Under the pieces are notes generated by a model. The model searched no databases. It saw nothing but the letters and a program-made list of their open reading frames with translations, and was not told the DNA's origin. The position numbers and the translations under genes are program-made. Source: Embiotoca jacksoni (lineage: Eukaryota; Chordata; Actinopteri; Embiotocidae). Taken from it: a stretch of DNA of 64,000 bases. This document shows, one piece after another, positions 16,406 through 30,348 of the stretch (positions within the stretch are counted from its first letter, which is position 1; each line of letters begins with the position of its first letter). Location of the stretch: NCBI GenBank assembly GCA_022577435.1, contig JAKOON010000032.1, forward strand, positions 1,178,001 through 1,242,000, read 5' to 3'.

Positions 16406-17945
16406 CCGTATAAAAATATTGTTTTTATAGACAGTTGCAGTACAGCCCTCTGTTCAGAAAAAAAATTATTCAGCATTTAATCGTGCTGCCAACTATTTCA
16501 CTACTCGGACCACTCCGAAACAAATATTACAACTACATTAAATACTTTTTGGCTACTTGTGGGCAGCGAGATAAGCATAAGCATAAACTGTACATAAAAA
16601 TGGACAGAGTCTCTGGGTCTGTGAAGTGAAGCCAATGTAGGAGTGCCTTAAAGTGTAATACCACAGAGAGCCAGAGGCTGGCTTCAAAGAAGTTCTGGCT
16701 CAAATAGACTACCATTTAAAAAGCATCAACTTCTCTCATTATGTCACTACATTTTTCCCAAAGGTAATTGTGGGTCCTACCTGATCAGTATCTTGGTGCT
16801 CCTTCTACAAAGGATTGTATAACTAATTACATATTTGTCAAAAAGAGGTATGTTTGGGTGCGTGCCTGATTTGATTGACATGTCCAGGGAGTCAGGTTTC
16901 TTAGTCAAATCCACCACTTAATCCTCCACAGCTTGTTCAAATAAGGGCGTTTCTTGTTTTAAAAACTCAAGAAAGAAAAAGAAAGAAATGGCAGTTCCTT
17001 AACCAATGGTTAATGGTGGGTTGCCACTTGGCTAGGAGTTATGTTGCTCCTTTTTCACTCTCCTTTTATATCTTGTTTCCACTAACTCTTTAAATAAAAA
17101 ATATGTTTGCTACCAAATGTTGACTTTGTTCACCAGCTAAGTGTACAATCCGTTTATAAGTGTCTTTTGGCCAAAAACAAGAATGCAGGCCTAAAACCAA
17201 AACAATGAGTTAAAATGGCTAAACGAGCTAAAGAACTCTGCACAGGTCGGTAATATTCTGTTGGTTGGTCTCTACTAAGGCCTCAACCATTGAAAATACA
17301 GAAAAAAACGAATAGTGCAGCTTTAATTCAAAGTTGCTCGATGTTGTTAGTTCAACGCATTGACCGTCTATTTCAGTTTTAAAACCCAGAGGTCACCTGG
17401 TGGTGAGGAGCTTAAAATCTGCTCTGTCAGGACATGATGGCAAAATATCACTTTATTGTCACCTCCATAAAATGAAATGTCTGTATATAAATCTTCTTCC
17501 TCAAGCTTTAATCTGTGGTCATCATCATTGCTTTGGATCACAGGTTTAACTTTTTTCTCTTATCTTTCTCTCGTCACTTAATGAGTCTTAAATCTATACT
17601 GCCATACAAATGTTAGAGGGAAATCGTCCCTTTAAGCAACTCTGCAAAGATCAGCCACCTCTACTGTGGCATAATACATGAGATATAGTCATTATGGAAA
17701 TTACACGTTTTAAATGCCTGGCTTTGGTATGCATTGTTATATATGTTCTGCTTCACCATTCCAAGCATGTTCTATTCCAAATAAAAGAAAATCCTGTTTG
17801 TTCTCTGTCTTCAAGTTATTTTTTTTCTTTCTGCCTCAGGCGACATATAACAGTGTCGCAAACAGTGCCTTATTAGAGCAATTCGCTTGTGTAAAGAACG
17901 AGTGCTTCATTTTGGTTCTGTTTGATAGAAAAGTTTTCACAGTAG

Positions 17946-18850
17946 TAATGATCTTGGTGTAATCTTAGACTCAGATCTAAGTTTCAAGGGAAATATTAAC
18001 AAGGTGACGGAAACCTCCAGCCGACCTTAGAAACGTAGCCACGATGCGGCCGTTTATAAATCAGAGATGCCGAAAAGTTGATTCATGCCTTCATTTCTAT
18101 CCGACTGGACTACTGTGATGCACTTTTTACTGGCCTACCAGAGAAAACAACAGAGGGACTTCATCTCATCCAAAACTCTGCAGTTCGAGTATTAACCAGA
18201 ACCGAGAGAAGAGAACACATTAGTCTAGTTCTGGTTGCTCTGCACTGGCTGCCTGTAAGACACAGGATTGACTTTAAAGTCAAGCCTGTGTCATACAAAG
18301 CTCTTAATTGGCTCAGACCAAGTTACATCGCTAACTCTCTGGTTACCTATGAGCACCTCAAGAACACTGAGATCATCTGCTGCTAGTTTATTGGAGGTTC
18401 CCAGCAACAGCCGAAAGACAATTGGGGATTCAGCTTTTGTCAGTTCTGCTCCAAAGCTACCTGTTAGATATCAGGGAAGCTAGCTCAGTTCATACTTTCA
18501 AAAGAAAGCTCAAAACATATCTCTTTACTTTATCCTTTAACTAGCTACTCTTGAAACTCTCTTGCATGACTGCACTTGAACTACCGCCCCTTTAAATTGC
18601 ACATTGATTATTTGTATATTTTAACTCTATTTGTGTATAATTCTTATGCATTTTATCTGTTCTTGTGCATCTCATTTCTTTTCTATATTTTTAAATGTTC
18701 CTTTGTATTTATTTTTATGTGAAACACTGCATGTAATTATCTTGCTGTAAAGCACTTTGAGCTGCATTTCTTGTATGAAAGGTGCTATACAAATCATGTT
18801 TATTATGATTATTATGATTATGATTGTTATTATTATTATTATTATTATTG
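17946..18850 (+). mobile_element. 5'-truncated LINE (Rex1/L2/CR1 group), 3' end of ORF2
   Basis: Translating forward gives the C-terminal part of a non-LTR reverse transcriptase: an LGVILDSDLSF-like segment at the start, then HAFISIRLDYCDALFTGLP, RVLTRT and LHWLPVRHRIDFKV, the hallmark order for this group. The frame breaks near 18385 and continues in another frame (SRTLRSS-like), and an earlier shift near 18030 also disrupts it, so it is dead. The 3' end, with GGTGCTATACAAAT followed by a TTA/TTATGA repeat tail at 18795-18850, is the usual terminus of these fish LINEs. 5' truncation is typical of target-primed insertion. Confidence 0.85.
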
Positions 18851-19919
18851 AAGGTAGACTGGAGACTTCCTGAGGCAATTTAAACCTAAATGCAGAGATG
18901 CACAGACCAGTGCTTGAAACAGGCATTCCATTAATGCAAATTACTTTTTATTTAACATGTTCTGTAGTCAAACATCAATCTGATCAAATATCCAAGAAGA
19001 TGCTGATTTATAATCTATCGTTGAGAAAAGACCAGATTTCTTTAAAAGCAGTAAATGTCAAAGGGCTCAGGCATTTCTGCCACTGCAGAGAGTTTGATTA
19101 TTTATTTTGCGTCAAATTAATATATAGATAAGACTTGTGGGGTATAATGCTAACGCTACACTTTTACCCAAGGAATACATGTGCCCCTAAATAAAAACTT
19201 TTAAGAGCGCACAAAATGTTCAAGTAAGTCAAGAGTTTGTTAACAAACAATTTACTTCACAGATATGTATACTGTGCATGCATGTGTACTACCTTTCCGT
19301 TTGTGCTAATGTGATTTTAAATCTAGTGGACGACAATTAAGTGGAAGACCCGGGTATCTGCAAAACACTTGGCATGGGTCTTAAGATACTGACAAAATGT
19401 TTTAAAATATTAAAACCTTTTTTTTTTTTACAATTTGACACATTGAAACAGCTTTTATAACATGGACACATCTTTTTAAAATAGTGAAATGTTAAAACAG
19501 CTTTTAAAAATATTGAAGATATGTTATGAACATCAAAACAGTGTGTACGTGTGTGTGTGAACTGCATGTGTACATATACAAAACTGACAGTCGCTGCAGT
19601 AGCATATCGTATCAAAATCACATTGGTCCAAGCTAAAGGGACACAAAGGCAAAGGAGACTTTTATTGTGACATACCTGCAGAACATGCTACGTGTTTTGC
19701 ATGCGTGTAAAAATGGATCATTATAAACAACGCAATATTTTAGGCTGTCATTTTTACTTATCTATTTTATGGGCAAATGCAAATGAAATACTTCATTAAA
19801 GCACTGTGGAGCCTTGTATTAATATAATTGTTTGGCTTTTGGAGTGTTGCTGTATTAAATTAAAAAAAATATTAATTTAAAAAAATGTGATCTTCATCTA
19901 TGAACTTTCTGATGTGTAC

Positions 19920-20720
19920 TGGCCTTTATATGCCACCTGGATGATGTTGTCTTGTCTGTCTGCTTTGGTTCACTGTTGTGCTGAAAGGTGAACTGTTCAC
20001 CCAATCACAGGTCTCTGCACTCTGGAGCAGGCTTCCCTCTCTGTATTTGACTGCATTCATCCTTCCTTCAGTGCTGACTAGTCCCTCTGTCCCTGCTGCT
20101 GGAGGCACTCCCATAGTATGATGCTACCACCACCATGCTTCACTGTAGGTATAGGGTTAGTTAGATGATGTACCCGGTGTTTGCCAAACACAGTGCTTGG
20201 AGTTCTACATATTTAGTTGAATTGTTGTCTCACCACTGGAAAATATTTTTGCTTGTGCTCTCGGTCCTTTAAATACTGTTTGACAAACTCAAAGCGGGCT
20301 ATCATTTGTCATTTAATCAAAAAAGTAATCTCCCTCTGTCTTGCCTCATAAAAGCCTGACTAATGGAGTGTTGTTGAGACGGTTATACCTCCGGCAGTTT
20401 TCTCCCATCTATGCAGGGGAGCTCGGTTATTCAGTTTGGCTGGATGGCCAGCTCTATGAAGGGTCATGCTGGTTCCAGGCCACTGTGGGAACACTCTACG
20501 CTTTAAAAATGGTTTCATACCTTTGCCCCTCTGATCGATGTCTTGCCTCAGTTTTACTGAGATTCTTGGACTTGGTCACTTGGTTTTTTTTCTGATATGC
20601 AGTGTGAATTGAGGGACCTTATATACAGTACAACTGTGTGCCTTTCTGGACATTGTTGACTCCTTTCATTTTGCCACAGTTAGACTATAATAAAGAATCA
20701 AGTTCTGGACACATCTTATT
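19920..20720 (-). mobile_element. Degenerate Tc1-like transposon relic
   Basis: Read on the minus strand, this is a decayed fish Tc1-like element covering the N-terminal to middle part of the transposase. On the plus strand the characteristic words are CACCACCATGCTTCACTGTA, AAACTCAAAGCGGGCT, TCAGTTTGGCTGGATGGCCA and GAGGGACCTTATATA, in the order expected for a reversed copy. Multiple stops and small indels break the frame. Intact terminal repeats were not identified on either side, so both ends are approximate. No function is expected. Confidence 0.8.
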
Positions 20721-23357
20721 GATAATTAAAGCTAACAGGACCGCCAACCTCAACTTGAAGCCACAGCAAGAAATTTGAGAAAGTTTATTTTTTTCATAAA
20801 TTTGAAAATAAATTAACAATGAAACATGTTTTCACTTTGTAATTATTGGTTATTTGGAACAGATTGATTGGGAAAATGGAACATGTATCCATTGTGTGAA
20901 GGTATCTGAATGCTTTCTGAGATTAAAAAAAATAATAATACGAGCAATTTCCTGCATAGAATTGCATGTGAAGTGTATATAAAGTACATTGAAACAGAAT
21001 GTAATCATTGCTTTACGCCCACATGAAAGCAGTCTTAAATCCCTGTGAAAGGAGCACACAGAAAAAGTTCATCAGTCAAGCAAGAGTTATTTTGTGGCCA
21101 ATGACAGTCATTCAGGCTTGTAAGGTCTCAGGCAGTGCTGCTTTACAAATGCAAACCTGGCCTTTTTTTATTCACGCTTTATGTTATTCCTCAACCACCA
21201 GCCGTTTTTAAACATCATTGCACCTTATTCAGTTGTTTCTCTCCTGGATCCGGGATTCATTAAAGCCTCCCAGTGCTTCTTTCATACAGAGATGCAATGG
21301 AAACAGACATGAGACCACCATCAGCCAAGAAACATTTAGCTCCACTACATTACTCTTTAGTAGCAGGCGAGTTCACAGCGCTCAGAATCATAGCCTCCAA
21401 CAATTCACTGATCTATGAGAAAAAAAGAGCCAGTGGTGTAATGTTTGAAGGCAAAGCATGCAGGAGGAAAAAGTAATAAATCTCAACCAACCCACGGCGC
21501 TGTGGGCTGAGCAGCAGATGGGGAGGATAAGGACAGCTACTTGAGACAAACACTGAACAAACCACGTGGTTAAAAAAAAGAATAAAGCATTAGACACACC
21601 GGTGACATTTGCATGCCCATAGTCTGGTGGATACGGCCTTATGTTCGAGTATACGTTTATAGGTTGAATTGCAAATATCCATCTATCTCTACAGCCCAGT
21701 TTCTCAAAGAATTACATTCAGATTGCACAACTACGCATCACAACTGAACACCATGACAAAGTTCAGTACTGCTGTATGGCTTGTTTCCTGTTCACACAAT
21801 ATGGCAGTGAATAAGGGAGTGGAGGTCTGGGTGGTGGCTGGATGTGTAGTACGTCTGTCTTTTACGTCGGAGATTGACATTTATGATTTACCCAGCATGC
21901 AACACAGAGCAGCATTGTTGTATTATGGTATATCAGTGAACAACATCAGCACATGTGCCAATAGTTGGGTAAAAATCAAGAGTGTTATCTCTGGAAAATT
22001 GGACAGTGTTTAACTAATATGTAGTTTTCATGACCGAGCTGTAGTAGAAATAAATACTTAAAAATATGTTTTTATTACAAAAAGGTCATGTAAAAGTAAT
22101 GGAGAGTTTCATTGTTCTGCCTAGATATATCCAAAAAATGAGACAAAAAAACAAAACAAAAAAATCACATTTCTAAATGTCTTTACTGTCCTGACCTCTC
22201 TAAAATGCTTGCTATGGAAATTTGGTTCAATAACAAAGTTTTTACAGCTGCAGAATTTTGACATCAGAGGTAAATGTTTACATCTTGTGTCCACTGTGTG
22301 GTTGAAAGAGACTTTGGTTTAGAGTTACTAAAAGGGTCCTGGTTTTCGACTTATTCAACACCTGACCGAGACCACAATCTAATTTTACACATATTTTAAT
22401 AACCTATGTGAGTGTCACATCACAAGAAAACCTTTGTCATGTTTTGGCTGCTACACATTGATTTTTCAAGAACAGATATTTTGAGAAATCAAAGGCAATA
22501 CTTTGGCAGTCAAGTTTTTGTAGATACACTGCATATCAACATTTTACGACAGACGAGTACATCCATTTAGAATATTTTGAGATGTTTTTCCAAACTTAAC
22601 CTCAGAGGCATTGTGCATCCTTTGGAACCTGCTGCTCTAAATCTGCATAATTTCACATTTTCTTGTTAACATGGAAAACATTACTTGTGGAGTTTGTCAG
22701 TTCCTGTGATGAATGTCACAGGTTTCTTTGAGATTTCACCACATCATTAGTGTTAGTGACAATTCCAGCCAACGACCAGTAGTATCTCTAAAAGCTTCAC
22801 TCTCATGCCAACAGGGTTATTTTCCATAAGGTCCTTATTATTCAAATTTTGCTTGCATAGAGTGAATATGATCCTCAATGTTTTTAATGGATACTGGAAT
22901 AACTTATTATTGTGTCTCACCTCTTGATGATGCCAGATTAATCAATTGAAAAACTCATTTCCATGCATAAACAAAGACTGAGACTGTAGTATTTGTGGTA
23001 CATTTTGTGTACAGTAGACCTTGCCAGGAAAACATAGGCTTGAGACAGAATTGTGTGACGACGGAGAGAGCAGGTACACTAAGGGAGAGGTTAAGAAAGT
23101 GATGCTGATGAACATGTACAGGGAGCATGTAGAGAAACACTCTGACAGACAGACAGCATTACTGGACCCTTCAGCGTCCATGAAGGAGATGTCACTAATG
23201 GGCCTGTCAGGCCGCGGTCAGCAGCCTTAATCAGCACTTAGACAAACAGCGTTAGCTAACAGCACTCCATGCGCCACATACTGCTTTAAACATAAAGCTT
23301 CCATCAAGGCTTAGTGAGCCTTGTCAGATACTGCTGTAGATAACTTGTGTGTGTGTG

Positions 23358-23389
<32 letters not shown>

Positions 23390-24656
23390 TGCGTGTTCTT
23401 GCATGTCTGGTTATGTTGGCGGCTTGGGTGAGCAGCATAGAGCAGAGTGAAGGGCCTTGCCGGGCTACGCTTGACTGTGAAAGCCTGCAAAGGTAAAAAG
23501 GGTGCAGGGCCAAGGTAATGCCGCAGATGTGTTGTCACATTAAAGTGATGCTGAACTTTACAAGAACTTTACTTTGTGTGGTTTCCTGGCTATGATGTAA
23601 GATATTTTCCATCTTCTTTATCTGTTGATCCATGACTGAGCATAGGGAATAGATCTTTTTCTTCTTATTCTGTGATCCGTTCACTCATGCACTCTAAAAT
23701 GGGTCACAAAAATCACACTCTTTACATATTTATTTGAAAAATCCTTTGCATCAGTCTTTAGCACATCTTCCCTTTTATTGATATGCCACCTTTTCCACCC
23801 AAGTCACACAAAATTTGTGATATGATTTTTTTTTTCATGGTAATACAGTAGTCCTCAAGGCAGCTGGGTAGAAAGTGAATCACATCATGGCCAGAGTGAT
23901 ATAATCTGTTTTATTCTGTTCTTCCACCTGGTAGAATCTAAATCTACAAAAATTCAACATCACCTAAAAAATAGGACACTGCTTTTCTTATGAAGACAGA
24001 ATCACAGAGCTTTTTTCTCGACCTTCCCTTCCAGCCTGTGAATGAAAGGCAAAGCTTAGAGGTGAAGTTTGACTTCCTGCCAATTTGAAAAGCCATATTC
24101 ACAAATACATTTAATGGTTTGTTTTTCCTGATGTAGAATGTTTTCTCATAGGAAACTGTAATCAAAGCAACATTATTTATAGCTGCAAGGGTGAAATATG
24201 GGACATGGAGGGGAATTGAGATTCTGCTTTTGCAGTTGACTGCTGACCTAATCTGAATCATTTGGTTCCGCCAGAGTATTGCATGAAGCACCTGCTGCGA
24301 ATGTTATCAGCTCATTAAATGGCCGTTATCAGCTGTCATCTTGACCAGAAACCTAGCAGGGCCCTCCTCAACCTCCCACTCAGCTCAGTAAGCCGTTATC
24401 AACAACATATATGACTGTGAGAGTAGCAGTGACAGGCCAAACTAGTCTCAACCAAGAGTGTCACATACTGCTGTTTTTTTCCCAGTCTGCTGGTATCTCA
24501 GCGATTCACACAAGGTTTCTTAGGTTTAGGCACTACAAACCACATGGTTAGTGTGACAGACATCTTTGCCGTCACTGTGGGTTCTATCGGCTGAACGCAC
24601 AACACTTCACCAAAGTACAATGTTCCAATTTGTTTATTCCACACAAACGATCACTT
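20721..24656. other. Intronic stretch without recognised genes
   Basis: AT-rich sequence. A compound GT/GTGC microsatellite lies at 23346-23396. A GC-richer patch at about 23150-23290 could be a conserved noncoding element but shows no coding signature. The 114-codon open frame at 21669-22013 has no recognisable domain. Confidence 0.4.
23346..23396. repeat. Compound GT and GTGC microsatellite
   Basis: A TG run grades into about six TGCG/CGTG tetranucleotide units. Confidence 0.95.
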
Positions 24657-24882
24657 TTAACCCTCGTGTTGTCCTTGGATCAAAATGACACCCAGCTGTG
24701 TTCAACCAAGTTCTATTTTATTTTCATATTGTTTGGGATCATTGGTGACAAGGAGGCTGTGAGGGTTTCTTTAAAGAATGATGACCAATGATCCCAAAAA
24801 AATATAAAAATATAGAAATAAAATAGAACTTGGTTGAACACAGCTGCGGGTCATTTTGACCCGAGGACAACACGAGGGTTAA
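24657..24882. mobile_element. piggyBac-like foldback MITE with TTAA target duplication
   Basis: The element is flanked by TTAA on both sides (24657-24660 and 24879-24882), and its ends are CCCTCGTGTTGTCC and the exact inverse. The two halves are near-perfect inverted repeats for roughly 85 bases each. Both arms carry the words AGCTGTGTTCAACCAAGTTC and a GGGATCATTGGT motif near the centre. Only about 30 bases of unpaired spacer lie between them. TTAA duplication with CCC termini is the signature of piggyBac-type mobilisation (established knowledge). No transposase is present, so it is non-autonomous. Confidence 0.85.
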
Positions 24883-27800
24883 CTCTGGTGCTCTCCTGCC
24901 GGGCATTCGAGCACATGCCACACAACCTGTCCACGGCCGGCCAACCAGCCTTCCTTTCCGTGTCCCTAGGAGTGAGAGCTGGGGTCCTGCTGCTTGGGTT
25001 TTTAAGGGAAGAGAGGGACAATCAGTCATTGATTTCGCTGGGGCTAATTAAGCCTCTTCCAGGCACCTTTCCCTGAACCACTCCCCCAATCAGTCCCTCC
25101 TGCAGCTCGGCCAAACCACACCCCACCACCACAGTTAGGTTGAGGAAAAGATGGTTTGGATTAAATGTGATATTGGTTAGGTATAAGCCCCTAAACCTAC
25201 TTGATTAAGGTGATAGAAGTTCAAGTGATTTTGGTTAAAGTAAGTGAGACATCATTGACATTTTGTCAAAGGCAATATAAAAAAAAAAACTTTTTCTTTC
25301 AGCCATCCATCATTTTAATATTTAAATTTAAATCCTGAAAACTTGTTTCAAACCAAAATGCAACAAAGGTCTTCAAAAGGATTAAACCAAGCATTTAAAT
25401 GTATCTGTCAGGACCAATTGGACACCAGGACACCCAGAATTTTGATCAGATTTGATTGAAAGTAGTTAAGAAATATTGTATAAACAAACTACCCCCGCCT
25501 TAACTGTTATCTCACTTCACATGACATCACCTTTTTTAACTGAGCTACTTCTACTTCAAAGAGCCCCAATCTGCTCTGTCAAATATCTAAAATTGTTCTG
25601 ATTTTGGGCACACAGGATATTATTGCTCATAGTAAGGAACTGATGATGGTGATGAAGTGAATGTTTTCGGGGCCTTTAAATATCTCAGCCAGGTTTTATG
25701 GCTGATTTTATACGTGTGTGCAGCACACACCACAACTGCCAAATAGCATCATTCCTCACTTTGAGTGTTGCATTACCAGTACAGGTGGCACAGCACTGAG
25801 CTCAAAAGATCATTTAGCATATCTGGCTGGCAGCAAACACACTGGACTTCCTGAAAGTGTGCAACACACCAGTCAACAAGGTTAACACAGAAAGCCTCTG
25901 CCAAGTGCAGTGCATCATTGTAGGCAACCCTGATGGAAACTATTGAAAACATTCAGCAGCATAACAAGGTATGTTATTTTGGAGGTGAGGAATGTTGTTA
26001 CTTTTCTCAACACTGAAACGTGTTTTATTCTCTTTTTTATACATATTTGATTTATTCTAAAGGGAAAGAATCAGGGAACCGATTGATTTACAACCCTTAA
26101 TAAAATAATCAGCTCTATTTGACTCCTGACTGTAGGGCTGTAGAAAAATAAATACATTGACCGCTGAATAACTATAACTGCTAACTGAGGCAAAATATCC
26201 ATTCGTCACCTGTAAACAGATGAGTAATTATCAGTAAACGATCAAGCAAATTACTATAATCAGTTTCCCCAGCTTCCTTCTTTCCCCATTACTGACTCCT
26301 TAATGTGAGGTTCCTGATAAATTCCAGGTTAATGAGCTGTTACCACAGTAAATTAGCGATTTATATATTGATACAACAAGGAAATGTGTTTTGCCCTGTG
26401 GTTGAGCAGGTCAGCCGGTAGCATAGGCGTGTCAGTGTCTTGCTTGTCTTGGATAGTTACACAGGGATCAAACTGAGGCCTTCAGGTTAATGATGACCTG
26501 CCTAAGCACCAAATCATGCAGTTGTGTTCGTCACAGCTTGGTCTCTACAGATAACTTTGCTTCAAGGGGTGAATTTGAAGGGTAAAGTCTGGGTGGTTTC
26601 ACACATTTGTTGGTATATATATGTAAATAAATATTATATATATAATATTTAGATCCATGGGTTTTTGAGTCGGTGCTGATTGTTGTGGTGGAGTAGTTGA
26701 TTGTGCTGCTGACATGGATTCACAGGGGAGTTCAAGTATTGTTGCTCTGCAGACTATACACATAATTCATATCCACCTACACAGCACCTTCACATTTCTG
26801 TCTGTGTCAGTCATTTAAACGTATCACTTTCTCGCTTGCACAAAAACATTCAAATTCACACTGCTCGCACCCCTCCCTCTCCTTTGTGCATTGGCAAACA
26901 AATGTCCTCCCTTCGCCTCCCCTTTTTTTTCTCTTTTTTTTTTCTTTTTTCTTTCAAGCAGAAACAATTACGCCAGATCTCAGCGTGGCCCTGCAGCCGA
27001 GGGAAAGTGGCGCACTTTTTATTTACAATTCGCCTTAGCTGGATACAGAGCTTCGCCCCTCTGCCGTGAATTATCAGGTACAAGCTGCATGTGGCTGCCT
27101 GGGAAGGCGTCTGTGTCTGTGCACGCACATATGCAGAGAAAAAGCATGCAGCACATCTGAGAAGATTTGCCTGTCACGCAGATTTGTTTAAGCGCTCTGA
27201 TGTGTTCCATTTTACAGGTTTGGAGTTGAGAATGTATCACACATGCCGACACACAGCATACCCACAGTATTGTTTATCTGCGTCTCTTTCAGTTTCCTCC
27301 TTGCTGCCTCTAATTCTGTTTATCATTTCTCCTCTCTACATACAATAGGTGTGATCCCTGCAAAACTCCCCCTTTTTAATGCAGTTTTCCATCTCACTGC
27401 TTTCCCATTTACTGTGCTGCTGCCCGCTTTAATTTCCGACATTCTCAGATCAGCGGGAGCTCATGATTACGTTCCATAACCATGTAATGTTCATCTCGGC
27501 CAAGCACATTTAAAAGGTTAGGTATGATTTGCCCTCTTTTTGTCTGCTGAACAGTGGAGCATGCACACTGGTGTCTCCTGTTTCCACAACTTGCTACCAT
27601 GTGAGTGATCCACTAGCATCATCTAGTGGCTAAAAGCAGCTACTTCTGAAGCACTGGAGTCAGTGGACTAAGTAAATGGTATCAGTCCACAGCAGATGGA
27701 GAAGAGATGGGTTCAGGCTGGGAAACACAGGAGCCACAGAGGTGTCAAGTCAGACATTCAATTTAAAAGTGTCTGTTAAAAATGACACCGATCTTGTCAG

Positions 27801-28929
27801 AGTCTAAAGTCACGGTGCTTTGATTAGCAAGATGAATGGTGATTTAATGAGTCATCGTTTCACAAAGAGGTCTGATGAAAGGCGATATAATGGAGAGTAT
27901 CTGTGAGCCCCACAAGAGACAGGAAATGGAGGCTTTCATTCCAGAACACTCTCATACAGCGGCACAAACAACAACTGAAGATTATATGGTTGAATATCTT
28001 TTTATCTCTTTCTCTCATGGCCATAAACATTTAAGTATATTTTTGTAAACAGGAGGACTGACTTGAGTCAGTCAGTGGTGGATGAACAGGAGTTATATCT
28101 CAGCATAGTGTGGGAGGAAGGGGTGGAAAGAGAGGTATTATATGAATCTGAATAGCTCTGAGCTCCATCTGTTGTGTACTGTAGAGATGATGAGTCATCC
28201 TGCCTGGTACAGCACGGGTCAAACCAGCCCCAAATCCCTCGCTTTCATACCCACACACACAAACACACACACACACACACACACACAAACCCACAGATAA
28301 ACACATACTAATACACGCTCGTGCTGCAAGCTTGCCATCACGCATTTGTCCTGTGTCTACAGTTTAGTGACGTGTTTGAAGTCTCCGTTGGTATCAAGGA
28401 TTGGTTTCCAAGCCATGTCTGAGTCTTCTGTTGGTACAAACATCTTAAAGTATGAATACTCTCATTACTGCGGTCCTGTTCCTGTACAGTGTTTGAACTC
28501 TTACAATGTTGTCAGAGTCACGATGGGCAGGTCAGTCCTCCTGTTTACAAAAATGTAATTTGAAGCCCAGAACTCCTCAAGATCTACAAACAGACTGTGG
28601 TGTGCACAATTTATGGAGTTCCACTTTATTGTTCCCAATTGCCAAGGCAAAACTTACCAGTAACAATAACAGTAATAAACTTTAAACCAAATTCTGAATC
28701 CAAACTAAGCACAAGCCTCAAATATTATAGTCTGACTTTATTAGTAGTTATTATTATGATATATTGTCTTCTAATTTGCCGTGTCTAACATCTTAGCAAG
28801 CAGTTACCTAGTTTGGAGCTGTGTGTGGGAACCCTTGACAATGAAAGACCAACAATCAATTCAGTTCAGTTAAATTCAATTGAGTTCTATTCTATTCTAT
28901 TTCAAGTGTAAAATTGCCATGTTACATGG
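24883..28929. other. Intronic stretch with minor repeat fragments
   Basis: It contains a diverged block at about 25135-25210 with TTAGGTTGAGG and CCCTAAACCTA words typical of another fish repeat. A degenerate piece at about 26395-26520 resembles the 3' part of the 16124 repeat. An AT hairpin-prone patch lies near 26610-26650, and a short CA array at 28252-28287. No coding exon was recognised. The open frames around 26836-27479 show no domain or splice support. Confidence 0.4.
28252..28287. repeat. CA microsatellite, short and interrupted
   Basis: About 36 bp of CA repeat with AAA interruptions at both ends. Confidence 0.9.
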
Positions 28930-29480
28930 TCCTAAAACAGTCACAAAGCAAGGAAACAAAATATTATTTAAAAAGGATTGAAAATATCATCGTATAAAAG
29001 GTAACCACCCAGGCCTAAAGCAGTATGACAACAGGCCTATAGCTTCACCAGCAAATTTTAAGTGTGATTTTTAAAGTAGAGAAGGTGTCTTCCTCCCAAA
29101 CCAAAACTGGGAGCTGGAAAGGTTCTGCCCTCTGTTCTACTTTTGGAAACTCTAGAAACCACAATGAGCCGGCACTAGGAGCGAAGTTTACCATTAGTCC
29201 TATGAGTTTTTATACATGCTGGATGCTGGTGTGTCATTAAGGGCTTTATATGTAAGAAGAAGGATTTTAAACTCAATTCTTGATTTCACAGGAAGCCAAT
29301 ATGGGAGAAGGATGATCTTTCTCACTACATCCTGTCAGTACCCTCACTGCAGCATTTTGGATCAACTGAAGGCTTTTCAGACTGTTATTGGGACATCGTG
29401 ATCATAGGGAATTACAATAGTCCAGCCTGGAACCATCAAATGCATGGATTAATTTATCAGCACTGAGCAGAGACAGGATG
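28930..29480. repeat. High-copy teleost interspersed repeat, second family
   Basis: The sequence contains, in order, AGGTGTCTTCCTCC, CCAAAACTGGGAGCTGG, TCTACTTTTGGAAACTCTAG, AAGGATTTTAAACTCAATTC, CAGCATTTTGGATCAACTGA, TTACAATAGTCCAGCCTGGA and GACAGGATGTTCCTGA. I recognise this as a widespread fish repeat of uncertain class. It is diverged, with no intact frame. The apparent 61-codon frame at 29216 is part of it. Confidence 0.75.
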
Positions 29481-30253
29481 TTCCTGATTAGGACAATATT
29501 GCAAAGATAAAAAAAAAAAAAAAAGGTTGCCCTACCAACATGCTTTATTTGTGAATTAACTGTATCCTCAAAAATAAGTCACAAAATAAAGTCAAAGAAA
29601 AAACATTGTAATATTAGCATAGTAGTACATTTACTCTCCTGGTGGCTGATTTGAAAGATATCTGGCTTTTTCCTGCTCAGTGTTCAACTGTCCTCACCTT
29701 CCTTCAACTTCCTCTTCTGCCTGCTGTTTGGTGCTGGGCAGGAACAACAGTTCATTTATCTGATTCCTTTTCTAAAAAATAATGCTAATAGTGATAATAG
29801 TGCTTCACTTTATTACACTAAATTATATTTTTTTATTATAAGCAAATAATCAAATGGTAAAAATATTAACTGAAAGACGAACACTCTTTACCTCCCTGTA
29901 AACCTGCAGCTAACTTCAAAGCCAAACCAAATGTCTACCCACAAATGAAAGCCTTTGATAAAGTAAAGACTCGCCTAAATCGTTTCAGCACTTTGAAAAA
30001 TATGTTTACACAAGCATAAATGCATCACCCAGTCTCACACATACACACACAGCTCACAAAGGTACTCTGTGCTCAACCCCTGTGGTCAGAAATAGATCAA
30101 ATTAGGTAGTGCCCTGCAAAAATTGGATCCAAAATTGTATTTCTGCGAAGACGAAGCAGAAGAGGAGGATATCGAGGTTATTTTTCTCTGTTTTGTCTTG
30201 TCATCACTTTCCCATGCGAGACATCTGACTCAAACAGATTACTTTTAATGAGC

Positions 30254-30255
<2 letters not shown>

Positions 30256-30345
<90 letters not shown>
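30256..30345. repeat. GT microsatellite, about 45 units
   Basis: Pure GT run of 90 bp followed by GCGC and a short GT remnant. Confidence 0.97.

Positions 30346-30348
<3 letters not shown>

Noticed and set aside
21669..22013. 114-codon forward open frame
   Set aside because: No recognisable domain, no matching splice sites, and composition like the surrounding intron.
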